Below are positions 24,086 through 36,380 of a DNA stretch of 64,000 nucleotides, one piece after another. Location: assembly GCA_033239525.1 (NCBI GenBank), contig BSYO01000033.1:2533501-2597500 (forward strand). The letters run 5' to 3'. The stretch's first letter is position 1. Every line of letters starts with the position of its first letter. The DNA is from Nepenthes gracilis (taxonomy: Eukaryota > Streptophyta > Magnoliopsida > Caryophyllales > Nepenthaceae). The notes beneath the pieces were generated by a model. It was not told where the DNA came from and made no database searches. It saw only the letters and a program-made list of their open reading frames with translations. Both the position numbers and the translations under genes were made by a program.

Positions 24086-25148
24086 AACAGAGGCGTAATC
24101 CAATTTATAGGAATGCCATTTGTGTCATAGTGCGTTACGTCATTTACTCTTTACATAATTATTATTTATTATTTTTATTATTAAATTAAATATTTGATAG
24201 ATATTATTATAAAAATAAAATTATAAAAAATATTATCTATAATTTTTTATATCCTTTAATATCTACTATTTAATTTTTATTCAATAATAAAATTGAATGT
24301 GTACTCTGTACATTTTCTCTTAGGAGATATATGACTCCCAAGTTCGAAATTTGAGGTTTATGCTCATAAAAAAAATCAATTATTTTCTATGCCGGCAGAA
24401 TCAAACAGCAAATGCTATAATCAAAGCATTTAAGCCGATGGCCCTTGTGCATTGACAAAATCAAATCGCAATTGAGCCGCTAATCGGTCACTTATGCAGC
24501 CCCTCGGGTTGTATATAGATTATTTGGTAATTTTCAACTGATTTCCACCCAAGACTCAGAGATAGGTGAGAAAAAGATGAATTTAAGGTGAAATTAATTA
24601 AAATTTTGGTAAAATAGTTTAAGAAAACTAAATTTCAAACCTTATTATTTATTTTTTTAAAAAAAACTTCTAAAATTTTCTCTTCATATTACTCATAATA
24701 CGAGATTTTGTGTATCTAACTTACATTCATGTATTTATCAATATCTATTTTGATATTTAGTTTGCATGTGTGCTATCTATTATTTGAATATATGATGGTG
24801 TGAAGTTAATTGTTCATATCTATGAAAAAATATTATAAATTATGAAATTGGTGAAGCCTTTCTCTTGCATGCTTTGTATACTGCAAGAACTTTGAAGAAT
24901 TTATTTGTATAATCGAAATTCCTTAAGGACCAAGTTAAGTCTTTTGAATTTTGATTCAAAAAACATTTTTTTTGTTTTCATATTTGGAAGGATGTTATTT
25001 AGTTGATATTTTTTAAAGTTTTATTCAAAATGAATAGTCACATAAAATTAATGACAAGTATATATTATGATATGTTACAATATATGTGATAATGTCGTAT
25101 ATGATATACTTACGAATTATAATAGTGGATAAAGTTTGATTTTATATG
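24086..25148. other. AT-rich intergenic spacer
   Basis: No supported gene or element; ordinary AT-rich sequence. Confidence 0.45.
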
Positions 25149-26100
25149 TGTAGGAAAAAATGGCGTCACACAATCTCAAGTGCATACACAATAATGAATG
25201 AAGAAGAAGAAGAAAAAGAGGAAAACACTAAGATTTATGTAAAAAATCTTTCATAAATAGAAGAAAAAAATCACGGGACGTTTTATCCACAATAAATTTT
25301 CACTATATAAGTTTTACGATTACACAAACCCTAAGAAAAGAAATCGGGAGTAAAAGTACAAAATTACTCATAGTATACTCTGTTCACACTCTTTCATACT
25401 TAAAAAAAAATCACATACATCTCACCGTCTCAATGCAGCATACATATTGTGAAAATCTACTGAATATTCTGTTCTTCGACCAAATCTATAATTTTCAACA
25501 ATATAAATATATTCTACAAATTTGTAGAGCTCTACAATAATCACGTGCACTTAGCAGAGATCGCGCAATATTCTTCTGAGATCACGCATGTCAGATAAAT
25601 CTTCTGAGCTGGCATCAAATTGGCCCAACTCTAATTACCCATTTGAGTTCCTATCGCCGCTTGTCTCCTTGGCCGGTCAATTCATTGACCGGCCATTTGC
25701 CTCAAGAGCATCTGTTGTGCCAGCCTGAAAATTTAAGACCTTGACCGATTAATGCATTGACCAGCCAATTTGCCTCTTTACCGATCAGCACATTGACTGA
25801 TAATTTGCTTCATATACCGGTCAGCCCGTTGACCGGAATAATGCAACCGGAAAATCCGCGTGACTTCCAATTGTAACCTTAGCCGGTCAATTCGTTAATC
25901 GGTCACTTTTCTCCTTGGCAAATTATGTGCGCCTGCCCTTGGCTGTTTTGTCTCCATGGGCAATTTGCCACTTTGCCGGACAATAGATGTTAACCGGAAT
26001 TCTTCCACAAAGTCCACAGACACCATGCATAGTCTTCATTCATGTCTTCAAGCTACGTCTTCGGACTATAAGTCCCTTCTTCAGATGAGTGACTCCAACA
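25149..26100 (-). mobile_element. Copia-type solo LTR with W-box palindromes
   Basis: It starts TGTAGG at 25149, ends CCAACA at 26100 and is flanked by the perfect 5-bp duplication ATATG (25144-25148 and 26101-26105). On the minus strand the distal part reads GTTTGTGTAATCGTAAAACT ... GTGATTTTTTTC, the usual R/U5 character of plant copia LTRs, so U3 is on the right. No internal region is attached. The frame at 25956-26138 is inside the LTR and crosses its end. Confidence 0.85.
25672..25905. promoter_or_regulatory. Five inverted W-box-like pairs in the U3 half of the copia-type LTR
   Basis: Five imperfect palindromes built from GGTCAA/TTGACC occur: GCCGGTCAATTCATTGACCGG (from 25671); TTGACCGATTAATGCATTGACC; a mutated ACCGATCAGCACATTGACTG; ACCGGTCAGCCCGTTGACCGG; and GCCGGTCAATTCGTTAATCGG. 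They are separated by 40-70 bp, several with a shared AATTTGC spacer word. The TTGAC core is the established W-box; activity is inferred. Confidence 0.5.
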
Positions 26101-27769
26101 ATATGATGATTTATGGACCACCAATTAATGAATTTTAAAAAAATAGTAGACCCTAATTTACCAGGATAAGATGAAAATTGACATTGATGGATTTTACTTA
26201 GTCGAAAATATTATATCAAATTTTGAATTATTTGTTCATAATTTCTATACATTTAACATGCCAAGGTTATTACATATCTACAATTTATTTATTAAACTTT
26301 TGACCTATTTTATTTTACCATCTTTTCATATAAGTAGATTTAGTTTTCTAGCAAATTTTGGATTGAGGGATATTCGGTGTAGCGAAGGCCTTGAATTATA
26401 AAGATATTTTACGTTGAATTGTTGTCGTCAGAGATGAACATTAAGTAATATTAAGTTTGTTTTTACTTGCTATTTATTAGTTTGATATAGCATGGTCGAG
26501 GGGCCACACATCTCATTAGTTTTTCATGTATCTCTAACTTGTGGGACTTCCATGAGATATGATCTGGATGATGTATTTTATATTGAGTAGATAGTCGGCA
26601 ATAAAGTTGAAGCAAATTTAACCATTTTTAGGACAATTATATTTTAGTATGTATAAAATCACTCATTTTTGTGCAGAGCCTTAATTTTAGATTTTCAATT
26701 TATTTACGTTAGATATGATTCGATATGTGACACATTTGATATGTAATTTCTCCCTCTCTCTCTCTCTGTCTTCCCCGCTTCCCCTTATGGGGCAGAGCAT
26801 AAAACGCAAAAGTAAAGAAAAATGTTTGAGTTCACAGCAGATCCGTGGCCAAGTTTTGATCATCCCTTTCAAACCAAAAAGTAAAGAAAAATAATGAGAA
26901 ATTTTTATCATCCCTTTCAAACCTAATTTGTGATTTATTATTCCTCAACACTGTGTATATTATTTTAGCTTTTGTATAAAGTGTATCATCAATTTTTTTA
27001 TTTTGATTATTTTCTTATTTTTCTTAACTTAGATCAATACATTTATATTTTGTTGTATAACTAATATATTCTTAGAGTTTGTGTTAATTAAATCTTATAA
27101 TAATAGAGTTAATATTTGTAACATAATTTTAAATATAGTGGAGATAATTTTAATTATAATATTTTATAATTTTTTATTTACTTGAAAAAAATTTTCTTTG
27201 TAAGATTATTTATCTAATTATATATTTAACAGTATATATCTTTATTATTTCTTGCAACTTCAACATAAAGAATGAGTTGTACGTTGAAATAATTTAACAA
27301 CTTATTTTTAAGGACGATCACTATAAAAAAAACATGAATATTTTTATAATAAAGGAATACTCACTTTGATCTCAAACTACGAAATTTATAGCCTAAGTTA
27401 AATAATGAAGCCTAACCAAAAACCTTAAGTAAAGGACGGGGTCACAATCATGGCGATGGAATGTCCGTACGTAGATGACTCCAGTTACGGCCAAAGTTGA
27501 AAACATGCTCTTCCATGTTCTCCACCAAATTCAAATGTAAACAGTAAAATGCACAGACGCACGAAGAATTATATGGTATATTCACATTGATACATTAATT
27601 TATGATATTGTTTAATTAAATATATATAATTATTTTTGATTTTATTAAAAAACAAATATATTACACATGTTTAAAAAAATAACAATACATGCAGAGGAAG
27701 TTACGGCGTTAATTGATTGGCCCGTCATATGACGCAAATGAAAAGTTTTACCTTTTAAAGAAATAAAGG
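26101..27769. other. AT-rich intergenic spacer
   Basis: AT-rich with a (TC)n run near 26753-26768. The duplicated word TTTTTGATCATCCCTTTCAAACC occurs in part at 26855-26875 and 26905-26923. No gene supported. Confidence 0.45.
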
Positions 27770-27783
27770 AGATTACTTTTTAT

Positions 27784-27855
27784 ATTTAAATTATTTATTT
27801 TAAAATAATTAATTTTAAATTTAAAATTAATTATTTTAAAATAAATAATTTAAAT
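27784..27855. repeat. 72-bp perfect AT palindrome
   Basis: Two 36-nt arms meet directly at AAA|TTT (centre between 27819 and 27820) with no spacer and no mismatch. Outside this, complementarity continues imperfectly (GAGATTACTTTTTATA on the left against AAAAAATAATCGC on the right), giving about 100 bp in all. No coding potential. It may be a very young or conserved foldback element. Confidence 0.9.
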
Positions 27856-30734
27856 TTAAAAAATAATCGCTTTTATTTTATTTTTAAGTGACGAGGAACT
27901 CTCATCCAGACGAAGTTGGCTTTTGTTGACTACGAAAATTCGTATAAATCATCCACGTCAGCCATCGACTTCTGTCTGCAACATAATCCACCTCAGTGGT
28001 CAGCGAATTGAAGGAGTGTTTAGAAAGACTTTTGGGTTGAAATGAAATTTTTTTGGATTTTAAGTCAGTGGTTTTTAATTTAATGGTTGTCGAAATTGAC
28101 TATATCATATATATTTTAAAAGTAAAAAAAATTTTAAAAAATTTAGTTTATTATAAATGTTTTATTTTATCATTTGTAGAAATATTTTATTTAATAAATA
28201 AATATAATTTTATTGATATTAATAATTAACTGAGTGGATGATGGTTTATAAAGAATATGAAATAAAATAAGATGAATAATTATGATTGTATGAATATTAT
28301 TTTATTAATAATTGATTATTAAATTATTATTAATATTTATAATTTATATATCAATATATTACTTCCATTATTATAAATTTTATGTGTCATATTTTTATAA
28401 TTCTAATAAAAATATTATAATGCTTGAAAATCGATTAACTGGTGTAATTAGATCGGCTAACAAATTAATTTTTATTTGACAGATTTTTAATCAATTCAGA
28501 TAAAATAAAAATTTACGATTCATTTAATATTTTCAGTAAGTCGAAAGAATATCCTCTGAGCGTTATTATTTATTTAATTGCTGCTAATTACCTTATAAGG
28601 ACGGCATAATACTGTTGATTTATGTTCGGTTACGCGTAATACTATTCACATTGACTATATATTAATTTTTCCTTCTAGAATACCCGTTGCTCCAGCTCGA
28701 AATGATGAAGCCTTGGAAAACTAGAGTTGGACCGGGGCTAACATTTATAAAATATAATAACTGTGCCTAATTATTATTGCTCGTTTTTGAACCCATTAGT
28801 GTTTTTTAATTGAATTTAATTTATAGGTTTCAAATTCTTAACTACCGTACAGTGATAAGATATGTATTTAAAATTCAAAAAAAATAGTAATAAGGTAAAT
28901 GTACCATCTTAGATATAAAAGACTCCTAAAAATCTAAACTCAAGAAAAAAATATCTATATGATTAATATATTCATTCACCAGCAATCTTGTCGTCGGTTG
29001 CATGACCAGATCGAGGGTTTCAAGCAATATTATATGATTGTTGGGATGACACATCAACACTACCTAATGGGTAAGGGCCATTGAATATTTACATGGTCAC
29101 GGACAATTTTATATCGATTAAGATACTTATAATGTCAAAAAGGTAGACTTGGGACGACTACCATTTGGAGGTAGTTGTGGCACTAAATATAGTCAAAGAG
29201 CAAGTGTACCAGTCCCTAATCAATAAATAATGGATCATCGACACCCAATTATGTGACCCAACTAATCGCTTATGAAATGGTATTTTAGCGCTGCATATAA
29301 GAGTGACCATCCATTTTATTTGGACAAAATTTGAACCAAATCATTGAAATTGATTCTAGAGACTAAGAGAAGTTTATACTCGACATAATTTTGCACTTCT
29401 CAAACACTTTGGTAAATTTCCTTGTCATCTTAGAAATGTATAATAATCTTAGAAAATATATTGTATCTTTTTTAAATAATTCACTTAATCAAGGTATCAA
29501 GTAATACATAGAAATTTTGTATCTATTGCAATTAGTATTATGCAAGATCTATATTGTCACTCAGTTAAAAGATATGATCAATTATTGCGTTTTTTTTTGC
29601 CAGAGCATTCTATACATCAGTTTTAGCCCTCAACTATGCCTAAAACAATAGTCTAAGTTCAAAAAAGTAAGCAACTCTCCATCCTCTTTTACCCGCTCGA
29701 GCTAAAACAAATATAGATATTAGAGAGGTTTATCTAAAAGCACAATTTGAAAACCTTTCACTGTTATTTGTAGTGTATAAGATTAAAAATTAGATTATAC
29801 AGATCAAACTCTTTCATAGGGCCGCTCATATTTTGAGTTATATCCTCTGTTCATATATGCTATCATCAGGAAAATATTTCATATACAAATAATTGTAATA
29901 ATTATTAATAAAGTTACCTTCAATGATGAATAGAATTAGGCAACGAAAAAGTTGGGTCCTTCTTTCACTTGTCGATTAGAATTTCATTTCGTTCCATTTA
30001 TTTTAGCTGGGGTGTGAATTTAGGACAAAATATTCAAAAAATATGTAAAATATATATTTATAGATAATATAATTGGCATATTTATGAAAAATAAAAGTTA
30101 ATATAATTATTCCTTAATAATTCCAACAGGACCCAACTACAAAAAACACAACCAAACAAGCCTATAAAATACATAAATAATAATAAATTTAATCATATAC
30201 ATAAATAAAATTAATCCATTTATTTTATGCGGGAGACAAAAAAGTCATTTGGCTCTTATGCACCATCCATATCCACACCAATAGGATAAACTCTGATTAT
30301 ATATATATATATCGTGTAAAAGCCTACTAATAAATTTTTTTTTATTGAAATTAGTAAAATTTCTTTGATATCAATTATAAGAATCTAGTGATTGAAAAAT
30401 ATCTCTTTTATTAAAATTATCGAAAGGAAATAGAATAAAAAAAAGGAAAGAAATTGAGAAAATTTGAAAGATATGGTAGGAAGGTTATGTATGCTGAGGA
30501 TTGAGATGCCACTCACTTTTTTTTTTTAATTAACTAAGAATTTCTAACCTATTTTGTATGATTTTGAGTCAAATTTTTATTAATGTTTTTGGTAAAGTTT
30601 ATATTTAAGTGGCGCTAAATTAGATTTACTTAAAATAAAGTTTTAGTTGAATACAATATCAATTTGAATAGAAACATATGATGTTTAAGTTGGGTCGATT
30701 TAGATTATTTTAAGGTTATCATTTTGAAAATCAT

Positions 30735-30738
<4 letters not shown>

Positions 30739-30769
<31 letters not shown>
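30739..30769. repeat. (AT)n microsatellite
   Basis: About 31 bp of perfect AT dinucleotide repeat. Confidence 0.95.
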
Positions 30770-30774
<5 letters not shown>

Positions 30775-31926
30775 ATTTAAAATTTGTAGTCACATAAAAA
30801 TTTCTAAATATATAAAATATTTTTATAAAATAAAATTAGTATAAATTATTATATATTGAAGATTGAATCAATTTAATCAATCAAATTGTCAAGGGACTAG
30901 TTCAAAAGGAGTTTCTTTTTTCTCTTATCTATCATTCAAGACTAACCATAGAATATTCATACAAGGTTTTGAGCTAATGTCGCATCATAAACATTGGCTC
31001 TATAAAGATTGGGTCAATTTAGGCTCCTTCCCTTCCACTACATTGCTATGTTAGTCGGTCGGTACTAAGGGCCCTCTATACCACTCATCTAATTAGCTCT
31101 TGTTGTTCATCTGTTCAACTAAAAATTTTCGTTTGTTGAAGCAGAGTACAGTATGCTTTTAACACCAAGTAAGAAATTTTGAAAAAGATATTTGTCACAC
31201 TAAGTATAATTTATTGAGATATTTTTTTTAAATTTAATATTTATCTAAAATAAAAATTTATAATAAAAAATTATAATTCGGATGACTTTGGTCAGCTATT
31301 TTTACTAAAAACCTTACCTAATTTAAAAATTAATTGTCTCAACTTTTATTTTATCAATTGTTAATATTTATAAAATTCAACCATATGCTTTAAAATTTTA
31401 AACTAATTAGACCTATCAAACTATCCAAATTGATCAGGCCTATTTTAAAAACAAAGTGGCATAAATAGAACTTATAATTATAAATTTGACCATCATTTTT
31501 GAAAATTATCCTTATTAAATGTGTTGATGATATGTGGCATTGCACAAACTTGGGGGCTTACAAAGTCAAAAATGAGGGAGGCCACTTGGAGGTGTGGGTT
31601 TGTGCTTGTTAGGCTGGCAACTGCACGCCACTTGGTAGGCCATTTGTTTTCTTCTGCCGCAGTCAACATATTTTGTGTTATTATGCCACTTGTTATTATT
31701 TTTATCGGATCCTGATGTTACTTCGTATTTTTTCAATACATAATATAAATATTAATATGTAAGATATTTGGTAGAAAAAAGGTTATTTATACCAGGAGCT
31801 TTTTTCATATAGTATCTGTCTTTTTATTGTTTATTTTTTATCTATTATTTTAATAAATTTTTAATTATAAATTACATTGGTAAAATTAAAGGTTTAATTA
31901 ATTAAGTTAAAATATATATGATATCA

Positions 31927-31952
31927 ATATATATATATATATATATATATAT
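31927..31952. repeat. (AT)n microsatellite
   Basis: About 26 bp of perfect AT dinucleotide repeat. Confidence 0.95.
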
Positions 31953-32080
31953 GGTCAATAAAATACTTTACATTTTTAAATATCATTTGGCTACTCAAAT
32001 ATCAATAGAAACAAAAAATAAATAAATTTCTTGAATATAATATAAACACAGGTAAATTTTCATAAATCTCTTTAAAGTCT

Positions 32081-32430
32081 TGATGCGTCATTGGATTTCG
32101 GGTTATGATACGGATTACAAAGTCATTTGACCTTCTACTGTGGGTCGAACGAAAGCGAGTTTGATTTCTTTCTTTATTAACCCGGAATCTGTGTATTATA
32201 AATAATGAATGAGAGGTTAGAGAATTAACGGAACTCACTTTCTAATTTATTTTTAGATATACAAGTTAGAAATATTTTCAAAGAAATAGAAAGATGAGAG
32301 AATATAATAATACAAAGTTGTATTCATGTGGAGGATGGGGGGGACGATTGAGCTCTTGAATGCGCTCAGCGGGGAGTAATTTAGAGAGATGGATGATTGA
32401 ACTCCATCTTACAATCATTTTTATAATACC
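32081..32430 (-). mobile_element. Truncated LTR related to the one at 60942-62065
   Basis: It starts TGATGCGTCATTGG. GTTAGAGAATTAACGGAACTCAC, AAGTTAGAAATATTTTCAA, GAAATAGAAA and the GTATTCATGTGGAGG / GCGCTCAGCGGGGAG words parallel GTCAGAGAATTGACAGGATTTACTCAC, TTAGAAATCTTTTCAA, AAATAGAAA and GCGCCTAACAGGGGGCGAC at 61067-61262. The U3 side is missing. Confidence 0.5.
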
Positions 32431-33580
32431 TTTATATATTTATATATATGTTGATTTAAAAAAATAAAAAATTAAATGGATATATATATATTTCAATCTA
32501 TATATAAAACAATTATTATTTATTGTAATTATAAAATATTTAGCATTTATAGATTTGCATTATTACGAGGAACAAAGGTATTAACATACCAAATTGCTCA
32601 TATAGATTAAGGCACAACAGCTAATGATTTTTTGTTTATGATGATTATCAATGTAGCAATTTAAAATCTAATTGAGCTGACGAATATGAAAATCATATAT
32701 AACTTTTTACCTTATTAATTTTTATATATTATCTCATTATCATTAAATTTATATTTCATGTATGAAAAATAGAGTTTAGACCCATTTAATCTCCATGTTC
32801 ATAAATAAAAGCGTGTGATTTAATCAGTTTAAGAAATTTTTTTAGATTTTTAGGGTAAATTAAAGATAAAATTATTAAAAAGTTAATTTAAAATTTAAGT
32901 AATATAGATACATTAAATTCTAATTGGCTATCCCTATAACATGAATACTGTCAAAGAGCTTTTCAAATTTGTTCACCTAACAATATATCCAAATGCCTAT
33001 TGATTTTTATAGATCTTTCTTCGTAAATTTAAAAATTTATAATATTATCAAAATTTTAATATTTTTTCCATCATAAGATCTCTGATGGGCTTCTCCTAAT
33101 TTGGCCTTTTCGAATGAACTCGTCCAGAACTGTGAAAACCCCAAACATCCAAGCCACCACCACAACTTTGGAGGGCTTATAGGCTTTGAACAATTATTTA
33201 AAGTTAAGTGAAAATGATCAATGTGACTAAAAATATGTGTAAATTCAAGCACAAGCTATCACAAAAATTAATAATTTTCTCAAAATTTGGTAACTTTTTA
33301 AAACGTATTTTTCTCAATAAGTCTTAAAGACTTGAGCCAACTTGGGAAAGTTCGTGTTGGTGAATAAATAAGTAGTTTTACCGAAATCGTTCTAGAAAAG
33401 TGCATAGTTGGAAAAATTATTTTTTATTCGACTCATCTTCAAGCAAACTTCTCTTGCATGCCTTCAACACTTCAGCGTAATTTCGGCCAACTTTGAACGA
33501 AGCACACTAATATCCAAAACCTAATTTAAAATACAACAAATAATCATAAAATTTATCAATTGTTAATAAACTTGCATAAT
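32431..33580. other. AT-rich spacer with a small unassigned island
   Basis: Positions 33075-33200 are less AT-rich and include a 71-codon minus-strand frame (33037-33252) without recognisable features. Otherwise AT-rich spacer. Confidence 0.4.
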
Positions 33581-33796
33581 AATATATGTTTGGAAGGAAT
33601 ATGATTTTTTCAGAAATTTTATTATTTTGAGAGTTAAGATTTTTTTTTAGAAAAAAATAAATAGTAGATATTAAGATAATATTTTGTGTAGTATTTTAAT
33701 TTGAAATATTTTAAATCATAACGATTGAAATTTCAACTATTAAAAATATAAAGATATCTAATATTTGAAAAAAGTCACAACCAAACCATATTCCAA
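33581..33796. mobile_element. Possible small MITE with TGTTTGG-type ends
   Basis: The left end AATATATGTTTGGAAGG and the right end CACAACCAAACCATATT are imperfectly complementary over about 17 nt and enclose about 180 bp of non-coding AT-rich DNA. No second copy in the window confirms it. Confidence 0.35.
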
Positions 33797-36159
33797 AGGC
33801 AGCGGTAGGTGGGGAAGGGTAGGACGGGAATTTTAAAAAGGCCTTTTGGTGTATTTTACCTTCATTCTACCTACATAATTCTCTAAAATAGGTGAATGAC
33901 TATTTTACCCCCAACCCCCCCCCCAACAAAAAAAAAGGGCACAATACACTTACATGCACGACAGATCACACTACCCACGAAGCACGTATTCGAGACAAAT
34001 TGACACCAAAGAAATGAACGATATTAATGTTTTGTTTTATTTTATGGAAATAAATAACTTAGAAATCGTCTCCAAGTCTACTTACACGGCAATAAAGAAG
34101 ATCCAAGCTGCGACTTTGTTTATCTGCCACGGTCTAATTTTGAAGCAATTTTATAATATCTTTAAACATACGTATGAAATTTTTGTCACATTGCTAAGAA
34201 ACATGACAAAAGCTTAACTACAAAACTAAAAAAAGTAGCCTGTTAAATCCATCTGATTAACTTTTTTGACATATAATCAATGTCTTTTAAGTTCTCTCGA
34301 CACATTCATCCACCCGTGGAATACAACCTTTAAATTCAAGCCCAATCTTATGAGTTAAACTGCAGTAGTATTAATTTATTTGAAAATATGTTTCGTAATA
34401 CATTTTAGGATGATTTTAATCAACTTTTTACAGGTTACTATAAGATTTTTATTCGGATTAAAATGTTTATCATATTTAGCGTCATAAATTAGTTTAGTTT
34501 AATAATGATTTTGCCTAACCCCTTAGTTTGTACAGTCTAAAAGATCTGAAAAAATAATAATAATTTCAGTAGTAAAGATATTAGTCCTTTCAAATCTAAG
34601 GAGGCTTCGCTTCTTAAAGAGATTTAACCAATTATTTTTCTAATTTAAGATATTGATATTTAAACAAATAATTTTAATTTAATTATTAAATTATAATTAT
34701 TTATTTTTAAAATAGATGGTTAGAATATATATAAAAAAACATTCATTTTAAAAAAAATGGAGCCATAGAAAACGAATACCCACGTACCTTTCACAGTTCT
34801 GCAAGGCCCACCAACGCATGCCGTCTCATAGAATCCATGCTTTCGTCCTCGTTGAATTCGCACAATAATTTCTAAGATTATGTGCCACCGATTTTTTTAT
34901 TGATTTTTTTTTTCTCTAAAAATAGGCCCTTATTTTCAAAAGAACAGTTCTCTATTTTTTTTTTTTATTTTTTTAAGGTGAAAATTACAACAACTTATAA
35001 GAGCACTCTGTACAATTTTTTTTTTCTTAAAAAAATAATTTATTGTTTTTGTTCCTGACACTATTTCAGAAGTTGCATAATTCTCATATAAATAAACCTA
35101 ATCCCATAAACAGACCACGGCTGAAAGTGTTGACCAACTGTGCTCATAATTTTACTTAACAGCAATTAGAAGATTAAAAAAATAAAGGATTTCAGGGTCG
35201 ACATTTCAGTATATACATACACATGTACATATACTGGAAAAGGGCAAGTAATTTTAAACGAAGCTCTGAAGAGTCAAATATTCTAAGCAGTACCACTTGT
35301 GAAACAGTGGAGATTCGTAGCCAAGTCAAAGAAATCATGCTGCCTATCAAAAATAATAATAATAATAATAATAATGATAATATTTATTAATATTAATATT
35401 AATATTATTAAAGAAGGGTATCAACTTGTCCACCTAAGCCAATGAGAACTTCTCAAATTCCATGGGCTACCATGCGTCCTCATATATGGATTTAGGGCGC
35501 TCCGTTGTGCCCCATTGATCACGGATTTAGATTTGAAGAATTTAAGGGTTGATATTTTATATTTTAAAAAAATAAAAATATGTTAATAGCTTTTTTTTAA
35601 AATGATTTTTATGATATTTAAATATTAAAATACTTATATTATAAAAAAATGATACAAAAATATGACTATTTTCTTATATATTTTTTATTTTTAAAAATAT
35701 ATAAGTTTATTTTCTTTAAATTTTTATTAAATGATCTATAATGGATAAAAATCCCTCCATGCTGACCACGATCGAGGCTCCTTGGGTCCCCTTATATATA
35801 TATGGCTAATGTTAAGCCTAAACTCTTTGTAAAATCTTACTGTTTTTAGAAGGGATAAATTATCATTTGCTTTTTTTAAAAATATTATCTGATGATATAA
35901 TATATATATTTAATAATATAAATAAATAATTTATTATGTAATTAAAAATATTTTAAATATAATTTAAAAATATGTTTAAATAATATGCATGTATGCCTTT
36001 CAAAATGTTATCTTATTAATCGGCTGACGACCGTGCAAATGTGAAGTGGTCACGTCACGTTTATGCAGAGGTTTTAATTGGAAAAAGTCGGAATTAAGCA
36101 TGTAATTTCAACGAATTTATAGATGAGGCTTTTAATGGCCACATTACTGCAAATGAGGG
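33797..36159. other. AT-rich intergenic spacer
   Basis: Includes C-rich homopolymer stretches near 33909-33924, an 87-codon frame at 33954-34217 without coding character, an (AAT)n tract at 35352-35374, and an imperfect palindrome CAGTATATACATACACATGTACATATACTG-like at about 35208-35237. No gene supported. Confidence 0.45.
35352..35374. repeat. (AAT)n microsatellite
   Basis: About 23 bp of AAT repeat followed by degenerate ATT/AAT units up to about 35410. Confidence 0.9.
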
Positions 36160-36380
36160 CCGCTGCAACATTGCACGAATGTTGCAGTGGCTCCAGTGTC
36201 ATGTGGATCATTAACTTTTAAAATTAATGATGTATATTTTTTTTATATAAAAAAATAAAAATATATATTTTAAAATTTTATTTATTATTTTTTTATATAC
36301 AAAATATAGACAATTAATTTTAAAATTCAACTGTTCACGTGATAAAGCGTCACAGCGCCTATTCTCCACATTACTGACCA
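36160..36380. mobile_element. Foldback MITE-like element
   Basis: The left arm GTGGCTCCAGTGTCATGTGG...TTTTAAAATTAAT (36187-36230) pairs with the right arm ...AATTTTAAAATTC...TTCACGTGATAAAGCGTCACAGCGC (36316-36358) around an AT-rich loop. A small terminal hairpin GCAACATT-GCACG-AATGTTGC lies at 36166-36186. It has the structure of a short non-autonomous DNA transposon; ends and target duplication are not settled. Confidence 0.5.

Larger units (their letters stand above)
27871..32080. other. Long AT-rich intergenic tract
   Basis: No supported gene. It includes (AT)n runs at 30739-30769 and 31927-31952. A tract near 29038-29600 begins TGTTGGGATGAC and has a TATAAGAG box-like word at 29298, which could be an eroded LTR, but no matching end was found. 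Confidence 0.45.

Noticed and set aside
29038..29600. Possible LTR beginning TGTTGGGATGAC
   Set aside because: No matching end, partner or target duplication could be found; left as intergenic.
33954..34217. 87-codon plus-strand frame
   Set aside because: Composition is that of AT-rich spacer, no start context or similarity is evident, and no splice-compatible neighbours are seen.
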